Virus record (IMG/VR): IMGVR_UViG_3300020469_000058
Location: 1 to 56,032 of that record
Source of the DNA: a virus
DNA length: 56,032 nucleotides
Reading direction: 5' to 3' (one strand)
In this document: one piece after another, positions 52,397 through 56,032 of the stretch
Position numbering within the stretch: position 1 is the first letter of the stretch
Layout: each line of letters begins with the position of its first letter
Program-made: the position numbers and the translations under genes
The notes under the pieces: generated by a model
The model's input: only the letters and a program-made list of their open reading frames with translations
What the model was told of the DNA's origin: nothing
The model's database searches: none

Positions 52397-52687
52397 ATGA
52401 CACCATTTATCAAAGAAGAGTTCACATGGGACGGTATGTATCTCATGTATAGAGGTAAACACACTAAGAGTGTGAACATGGAGGTCGCAAGACCAGACTG
52501 TCACCCATCTTGGGTTGGTCTACCAAAACCAGAGTTTATCGCAAGGTTCAAGTATGGTTACAAACCTTGGAAGGCATGGGTTAACTTCCTAGTCAAGAAT
52601 GTTACTGTTGAAGAGTATCTTGCATTGTCTGAAGAGATTCACCCCGCACCCGCAATGAGAGAGTTAGGTTACGGAGGAAGAACTTAA
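52397..52687 (+). CDS. Small conserved phage protein of unknown function
   Basis: In this 96-residue protein, the ATG at 52397 was chosen because it follows AAAGGAAAGG. A more upstream GTG would lie before the predicted transcription start. The sequence contains Pro-Ser-Trp-Val-Gly-Leu-Pro-Lys-Pro-Glu-Phe-Ile-Ala-Arg-Phe-Lys-Tyr and Val-Lys-Asn-Val-Thr-Val-Glu-Glu-Tyr, a pattern seen in small cyanophage proteins without known function. It is rich in aromatic residues and Pro, with no membrane segment. It is the first gene after promoter P1; the next gene starts within its stop (TTAATG). Confidence 0.8.
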   Translation: MTPFIKEEFTWDGMYLMYRGKHTKSVNMEVARPDCHPSWVGLPKPEFIARFKYGYKPWKAWVNFLVKNVTVEEYLALSEEIHPAPAMRELGYGGRT

Positions 52688-52875
52688 TGAACGAATACTG
52701 GAAAGAAATTACGGATTGGGGAGACTTGGGATATAGAGTTCCAAGTCATACCTATATTGTAAACAAGTACACTCAACTGGTGGGATACATCAAAGAGGGT
52801 ACTACTGAAGAGATTATCTTCAAATCACCCATGAAACAGTTCTCTAAGAGTAGGAGAAAGTTCAAAAAATTATGA
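52687..52875 (+). CDS. Small basic protein of unknown function
   Basis: The 62-residue protein is Trp/Tyr-rich at the N-terminus (Asn-Glu-Tyr-Trp-Lys-Glu-Ile-Thr-Asp-Trp) and strongly basic at the end (Ser-Lys-Ser-Arg-Arg-Lys-Phe-Lys-Lys-Leu). It overlaps the previous gene by one base and ends 9 bases before the -35 of promoter P2. I do not recognise it. The size, basic charge and early promoter suit a host-takeover protein, which is inference only. Confidence 0.6.
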   Translation: MNEYWKEITDWGDLGYRVPSHTYIVNKYTQLVGYIKEGTTEEIIFKSPMKQFSKSRRKFKKL

Positions 52876-52883
52876 GAAAACAC

Positions 52884-52912
52884 TTGACAAAGTGTGTTCT
52901 TGTTGTTATAAT
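52884..52912 (+). promoter_or_regulatory. Consensus sigma70 promoter P2 (TTGACA-17-TATAAT)
   Basis: A perfect -35 (52884-52889), 17-nt spacer and perfect -10 (52907-52912). Bases around the -10 match P1 for about 20 positions (TTGTTGTTATAATAAGT), so P1 and P2 are duplicates 548 bases apart. Confidence 0.92.
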
Positions 52913-52939
52913 AAGTATATAATCAAGAAAGGAGAGATT

Positions 52940-53326
52940 ATGATAAACCTGAAAAACTATGAATGTCCCGACTACGAAAGTGGTCTTTATAAGGGTATCC
53001 CTATGGAATATAGGAATGCACCTGTTATACAAGAAATCTTGAAGACAAGATTGTTCACTGTGAGATACAGAGGAACGAGTAAGAATGATTACGACAGACC
53101 ACAAGATTTCTGTCACAAAGATTATGCGGATACCTTCGCAATCTATCCATATGCAAACTATGACGAATATCAAACTAAGGACGATTACCTTGGTCTTGAG
53201 AAACCTAAGTACGACCCTGTTGTAAGAAACTACGAAGACCTTAGAAATTTCAGAGATATGCATATAAAATTGACGTGTGAAGTTGCGGATGCAATCGTAA
53301 GAGAAATGACCGAAGGTGTTGCATGA
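52940..53326 (+). CDS. Unknown early protein, Tyr/Asp-rich
   Basis: In this 128-residue protein, the ATG at 52940 is preceded by AAAGGAGAG at the right distance. An upstream GTG at 52892 would lie inside promoter P2 and is rejected. The sequence is rich in Tyr, Asp and Lys (Asn-Tyr-Glu-Cys-Pro-Asp-Tyr, Tyr-Pro-Tyr-Ala-Asn-Tyr-Asp-Glu-Tyr) with no recognised domain. It overlaps the endolysin gene by 4 bases, so promoter P2 also drives that gene. Confidence 0.75.
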   Translation: MINLKNYECPDYESGLYKGIPMEYRNAPVIQEILKTRLFTVRYRGTSKNDYDRPQDFCHKDYADTFAIYPYANYDEYQTKDDYLGLEKPKYDPVVRNYEDLRNFRDMHIKLTCEVADAIVREMTEGVA

Positions 53327-53841
53327 GTCATGATACAATGATGAAGTGGTCTTTCTTAGGACTAATACTATCGGGTCTTTCCCTGTACTGTTCCAATGCG
53401 AATGGTTCTGAGTTAAGGTATCCCTATGAACAAGAGACCTTTTGTCTCGCAAAGAACATCTACTTTGAATCGGGTAATCAACCTCTTGCGGGTAAGATTG
53501 CAGTTGCACAAGTAGTGTTGAATCGTATGGAACACAAATCATATCCAAAAAATGTATGTGGTGTTGTGTATGATGCAAAGTGGAAAGAAAACTGGAAAGG
53601 TAATATGATGCCTGTCAGGAATCAATGTCAGTTTAGTTGGTTCTGTGACGGTAAGTCAGACGAACCTTTGGACACAAAGACGTGGGAGTTATCCCTAAAG
53701 GTTGCATATGATGTTCTATCAAGACACTATCCAGATATTACTGAAGGTGCAACACATTACCACACACTCTATGTTGACCCATATTGGTCAGATAGTTTAA
53801 ACGAAACTGTGAGAATCACAGACCACATTTTTTATAAATAA
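53323..53841 (+). CDS. Endolysin, SleB-type cell wall hydrolase with signal segment
   Basis: In this 172-residue protein, residues 8-22 are a hydrophobic segment after a short polar head (signal peptide or signal-anchor). From 40 on it follows the hydrolase_2/SleB family: Cys-Leu-Ala-Lys-Asn-Ile-Tyr-Phe-Glu-Ser with catalytic E49, then Ala-Val-Ala-Gln-Val-Val-Leu-Asn-Arg-Met, and later Cys-Gln-Phe-Ser-Trp-Phe-Cys-Asp-Gly. The enzyme is expected to cut the glycan strands of peptidoglycan. Secretion by the host Sec system could make lysis independent of a classic holin; none is seen nearby. The last codons Tyr-Lys-stop contain a late promoter for the next gene. Confidence 0.85.
   Translation: MSHDTMMKWSFLGLILSGLSLYCSNANGSELRYPYEQETFCLAKNIYFESGNQPLAGKIAVAQVVLNRMEHKSYPKNVCGVVYDAKWKENWKGNMMPVRNQCQFSWFCDGKSDEPLDTKTWELSLKVAYDVLSRHYPDITEGATHYHTLYVDPYWSDSLNETVRITDHIFYK
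53833..53840 (+). promoter_or_regulatory. T4-type late promoter (TATAAATA) inside the endolysin 3' end
   Basis: There is a perfect octamer formed by the codons TAT AAA TAA of the endolysin. The next ATG (53852) follows after 11 nt, with AAGGAA between. Confidence 0.75.
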
Positions 53842-53851
53842 GGAATATATT

Positions 53852-54043
53852 ATGTATGAAGTAAGATTAGCAAATACAGGTTTAGACTGTATGAAATGGT
53901 ATGCATTCAATACCGCAAAAGAAGCTGTTAAGTTTGTTTTGAAAGAACTACACTGCGTTGGATTTACCGTAGATGGTAAGACCTACGAAGAGAAGTTCGA
54001 AGAAATTGTTTGGGTTGGAAAAGGAAGAATTAATGAAGGTTGA
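53852..54043 (+). CDS. Small unknown protein
   Basis: The 63-residue protein has the look of a small alpha/beta domain: Tyr-Glu-Val-Arg-Leu strand, Ala-Lys-Glu-Ala-Val-Lys-Phe-Val-Leu-Lys-Glu-Leu helix, then a Val-Asp-Gly-Lys-Thr-Tyr hairpin. I do not recognise the family. It starts 11 nt after a late promoter and overlaps the next small gene by 11 bases. Confidence 0.65.
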   Translation: MYEVRLANTGLDCMKWYAFNTAKEAVKFVLKELHCVGFTVDGKTYEEKFEEIVWVGKGRINEG

Positions 54044-54173
54044 TTATCACAGATTAATTAGTAATGCAGTTGCAGCACAAGAACGAAGTGGTACTGAATG
54101 GGGTAAAATCTATTGGGGACGAGTCATTGAGTTTTTGACAAAAAAGGTGCATGAAGACGAAGTAGTCCATTAA
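54033..54173 (+). CDS. Very small unknown protein
   Basis: In this 46-residue protein, the ATG at 54033 is preceded by AAGGAAG and overlaps the end of the previous gene. A longer reading from an earlier start (53973) would lie within that gene. The sequence is helical (Tyr-His-Arg-Leu-Ile-Ser-Asn-Ala-Val-Ala-Ala-Gln) with a Tyr-Trp-Gly-Arg-Val-Ile-Glu-Phe-Leu segment. The function is unknown. Confidence 0.55.
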   Translation: MKVDYHRLISNAVAAQERSGTEWGKIYWGRVIEFLTKKVHEDEVVH

Positions 54174-54178
54174 ACTCT

Positions 54179-54186
54179 TATAAATA
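54179..54186 (+). promoter_or_regulatory. T4-type late promoter (TATAAATA)
   Basis: There is a perfect octamer, 26 nt before the ATG at 54213 with an AAGAGGA ribosome site between. It gives late expression to a structural gene inside an early/middle region. Confidence 0.85.
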
Positions 54187-54212
54187 GTAGTATAGACTAT
54201 TAAGAGGACATT

Positions 54213-54740
54213 ATGGCAGTCACATCAAACGTTCAAGTCACAGACGAAGAACTAACAACCAATTTAAATTACTTACAACCTACTGGGTTTAAAGTAATTA
54301 TTGATAGGACTAAGTACCCAAACATGGAGTACTTTGTTCAGTCTGTGTCACATCCTGGCGCTCAATTAACTCCATTGGAATTACCTGTACGTAGGATTAC
54401 ATCTGTACCTTTAGCGGGTGACAAACTAACGTTCTCAGAAGTTTCGTTTGATATTATTGTGGACGAAAACATGACATCTTATAAAGAGATGTATAATTGG
54501 ATGATTCGTATAGTGAATGAAGGACAAGTATCTGCGGGTGCAAGAGATACAGGAAAACCTACCTATGCGGATATAACTTTATCTGTGTTGTCTAGTCACA
54601 ATAACACTGCACAAAAGATTAGATATCTTGATTGTGTTCCAACTGGATTGGGTGCAATTGAGTTTCAATCCACTTCGGGTGACACTACATATGTCACCTT
54701 CAATGCATCATTTAGGTTCTCACAATTTGAGATTATTTGA
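54213..54740 (+). CDS. Tail-tube-fold virion protein (third gp19-like protein)
   Basis: The 175-residue protein shows the tail-tube layout: Gly-Phe-Lys-Val-Ile-Ile-Asp strand near 26-32, Ser-His-Pro-Gly near 46-49, a Pro-Val-Arg-Arg-Ile loop, Leu-Thr-Phe-Ser-Glu-Val-Ser-Phe-Asp-Ile-Ile-Val-Asp-Glu near 72-85, then Tyr-Asn-Trp-Met helix and the terminal strand Phe-Asn-Ala-Ser-Phe-Arg-Phe-Ser. Cyanophages carry a similar protein between gp23 and uvsW. T4 gp3, the tube terminator, has the same length (176) and could be its counterpart, but I cannot confirm this. It has its own late promoter. Confidence 0.65.
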   Translation: MAVTSNVQVTDEELTTNLNYLQPTGFKVIIDRTKYPNMEYFVQSVSHPGAQLTPLELPVRRITSVPLAGDKLTFSEVSFDIIVDENMTSYKEMYNWMIRIVNEGQVSAGARDTGKPTYADITLSVLSSHNNTAQKIRYLDCVPTGLGAIEFQSTSGDTTYVTFNASFRFSQFEII

Positions 54741-54766
54741 CATTTAACCCTTTATTATGGTATAAT
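54737..54766 (+). promoter_or_regulatory. Sigma70-like promoter for uvsY-uvsW (TTGACA-18-TATAAT)
   Basis: The -35 overlaps the stop codon of the preceding gene. The -10 is perfect and preceded by TGG (extended -10-like). The uvsY ATG at 54772 is only 5 nt after the -10, so the start of transcription should fall within the start codon. Confidence 0.75.
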
Positions 54767-54771
54767 ACATT

Positions 54772-55227
54772 ATGATTAACTTAGAAAGTATACTTGCTGA
54801 ATGGCAAGAAGACAGTATTATTCGCAAAGACGATTATGAACAAGCGTCTATGAATACCCCTAAACTACACGCAAAATACCTTGAGTATTTGTCTCTGACC
54901 AAACTACGTTTGAAGAAAGCAGAGTTTGACCAAAAAACCTTACTGAAAGATAAGTATCTTTATTACGAAGGTAAGATGCCTGAAGAAGATATGACTGCAC
55001 GTGGTTGGAAGTACGACCCGTTTGATGGTCTGAATCCTAAAGCTTTTACCAAGTCAACTAAAGAGACATTCTATAATGGTGATAAGGATATGCAAGAATC
55101 TGAAATAAAGATTCAAATGCTTAAAACTACCATAGAAACTCTATCAGAAATTGTGGACAATCTAAAGTGGAGACACCAGACGATTGGAAACATCATTAGG
55201 TGGAGACAATTCGAAAGCGGTATGTAA
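54772..55227 (+). CDS. uvsY: Recombination mediator UvsY
   Basis: The 151-residue, helical, highly charged protein matches T4 UvsY (137 residues) in size and in its ends. It has Asn-Leu-Glu-Ser-Ile-Leu-Ala-Glu-Trp-Gln near the start, His-Ala-Lys-Tyr-Leu near 33-37, Tyr-Tyr-Glu-Gly-Lys near 64-68, and Ile-Ile-Arg-Trp-Arg-Gln-Phe-Glu-Ser-Gly at the C-terminus. UvsY loads the UvsX recombinase on single-stranded DNA covered by gp32. It has a sigma70-like promoter with almost no leader. uvsW follows after 15 bases. Confidence 0.85.
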   Translation: MINLESILAEWQEDSIIRKDDYEQASMNTPKLHAKYLEYLSLTKLRLKKAEFDQKTLLKDKYLYYEGKMPEEDMTARGWKYDPFDGLNPKAFTKSTKETFYNGDKDMQESEIKIQMLKTTIETLSEIVDNLKWRHQTIGNIIRWRQFESGM

Positions 55228-55242
55228 GGTATATATAGATGA

Positions 55243-56032
55243 ATGACAATACCTAATACTATTACCGTTGGTCTTAAAGACCACTCCATGATGTTGATAG
55301 ATTGTAATCAACACCAACTCCAAGAACTGCGGGACTACTTTTCTTTCTTTGTGCCTGGCTATAAATTTATGCCTGCATATAAGTCTAGAAGGTGGGACGG
55401 TAAAATCAAACTATTCAATCAGATAACCCGTGAATTAAATGCGGGTTTATATGAGCATGTAAAGAAATTTTGTTCTGACCGCATGTATCCTCTTCAATTA
55501 CAAGAGACAGATTTTGGTCATCCCGCATTAACCAATCAAGTTAAACACCAAGAACTAATTAAATTCCAAAGTAAACTTAACCTACCGTTTCCATTATATG
55601 AATATCAATATGATGCGGTAACCCATGGTATAGAAAAGAAACGTTCCGTTTTATTGTCACCAACTGGTTCGGGTAAGTCATTTATTATCTACAACCTTAT
55701 GCGTTGGTATCTAGATAATCACGATAAACAAATACTTATTGTTGTTCCGACAACAAGTCTAGTCGAACAGATGTACAAAGACTTTGAAGATTATGGTTAT
55801 GATGTACAGAATAATGTACATCGTATCTACAGTGGTAAGGACAAGACTACCGACAAACCAGTTATTATCTCTACATGGCAATCAATCCATAGATTTTCTA
55901 AGGATTGGTTTGAGAATATGGGTTGTGTGTTTGGAGATGAAGTCCATTTATTCAAGGCAAAGTCTTTATCTGGTATCATGAATAAGTGTGTCAATGCGGA
56001 ATATAGATTCGGTACTACAGGTACATTAGATG
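55243..56032 (+). CDS. uvsW: DNA/RNA helicase UvsW, N-terminal part (cut by window edge)
   Basis: The frame is open from the ATG at 55243 to the window end (263 codons); T4 UvsW has 503 residues. The N-terminal domain contains Gly-Tyr-Lys-Phe-Met-Pro-Ala-Tyr-Lys-Ser-Arg-Arg-Trp-Asp-Gly-Lys, typical of UvsW. Motif I is Ser-Pro-Thr-Gly-Ser-Gly-Lys-Ser (139-146), motif Ia Val-Val-Pro-Thr-Thr-Ser-Leu, motif II Asp-Glu-Val-His (232-235) and motif III Gly-Thr-Thr-Gly-Thr. This SF2 helicase unwinds branched DNA and R-loops and drives the switch from origin- to recombination-dependent replication. Confidence 0.93.
   Translation, partial: MTIPNTITVGLKDHSMMLIDCNQHQLQELRDYFSFFVPGYKFMPAYKSRRWDGKIKLFNQITRELNAGLYEHVKKFCSDRMYPLQLQETDFGHPALTNQVKHQELIKFQSKLNLPFPLYEYQYDAVTHGIEKKRSVLLSPTGSGKSFIIYNLMRWYLDNHDKQILIVVPTTSLVEQMYKDFEDYGYDVQNNVHRIYSGKDKTTDKPVIISTWQSIHRFSKDWFENMGCVFGDEVHLFKAKSLSGIMNKCVNAEYRFGTTGTLD

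Noticed and set aside
52892-52939. GTG start at 52892 for the gene at 52940
   Set aside because: It lies inside promoter P2 and before its transcription start. AAAGGAGAG precedes the ATG at 52940.
52862-53578. Minus-strand open frame of 238 codons opposite the early genes
   Set aside because: It covers promoter P2 and two genes with clear ribosome sites and, for the endolysin, a recognised family. The residue mix looks like an antisense artefact.
1-56032. tRNA or rRNA genes, insertion sequences, integrase or attachment sites
   Set aside because: None were seen. Gene order is continuous T4-like and no transposase, integrase or cloverleaf-like segment was noticed, although small tRNAs cannot be excluded by eye.

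Overview
This 56 kb window is a contiguous piece of the genome of a T4-like (tevenvirus-type) tailed phage of the marine, cyanophage/pelagiphage-like branch. The evidence is a near-complete T4 structural gene set in T4-like order, T4-type late promoters (TATAAATA), an AT-rich composition, and several gene families I know from marine T4-like phages (radical SAM protein, 2OG-Fe(II) oxygenase, DUF4815-type giant baseplate/fibre protein, large repeat fibres). There are no photosynthesis genes, tRNAs, rRNAs, insertion sequences or CRISPR arrays, so the host cannot be named from the sequence.

Layout. (1) 1-5138, minus strand: a late operon reading gp4 head-completion protein, radical SAM enzyme, a conserved protein, a gp54-like tail-tube-fold protein, gp26 with a probable -1 frameshift extension, and the start of a probable tape-measure protein cut by the window edge. 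(2) 5194-18795, plus strand: baseplate genes gp48, gp53, a gp27-like hub, a gp5 split over three genes (OB-fold, amidase, beta-helix), a conserved protein, gp25, gp6, gp7-like, a fibre-like protein and gp8. (3) 18805-39356: giant baseplate/fibre proteins, including two paralogues built from about 12-nt (tetrapeptide) repeats, a glycosyltransferase and a 2OG oxygenase, and a 1751-residue tail fibre with a cupredoxin-like insert. (4) 39372-51333: the head-neck-tail core gp13, gp14, gp15, gp16, gp17, gp18, gp19, gp20, gp67, gp68-position protein, gp21, gp22, gp23, closed by a strong hairpin terminator. (5) 51400-56032: an early/middle-type region with sigma70-like promoters: a Dam-type methyltransferase on the minus strand, small unknown genes, a SleB-type endolysin, a late tail-tube-like protein, uvsY and the start of uvsW.

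The most interesting signals are these: a perfect slippery run at the end of gp26 that fuses it to a chaperone-like extension just upstream of the tape-measure gene; late and sigma70-type promoters placed exactly 5 nt (or 7 nt) before ATG codons, predicting leaderless mRNAs; apparent complete absence of GATC and CCGG, with CCWGG found only as in-frame Pro-Gly codons CCW-GGC; a tri-partite gp5; tetrapeptide-repeat fibres beside modifying enzymes; and a His/Cys/His/Met copper-site-like motif inside a tail fibre.

No stretch longer than 300 bases lacks a gene. The longest non-coding gap is about 120 bases (52276-52396), which holds two divergent promoters.
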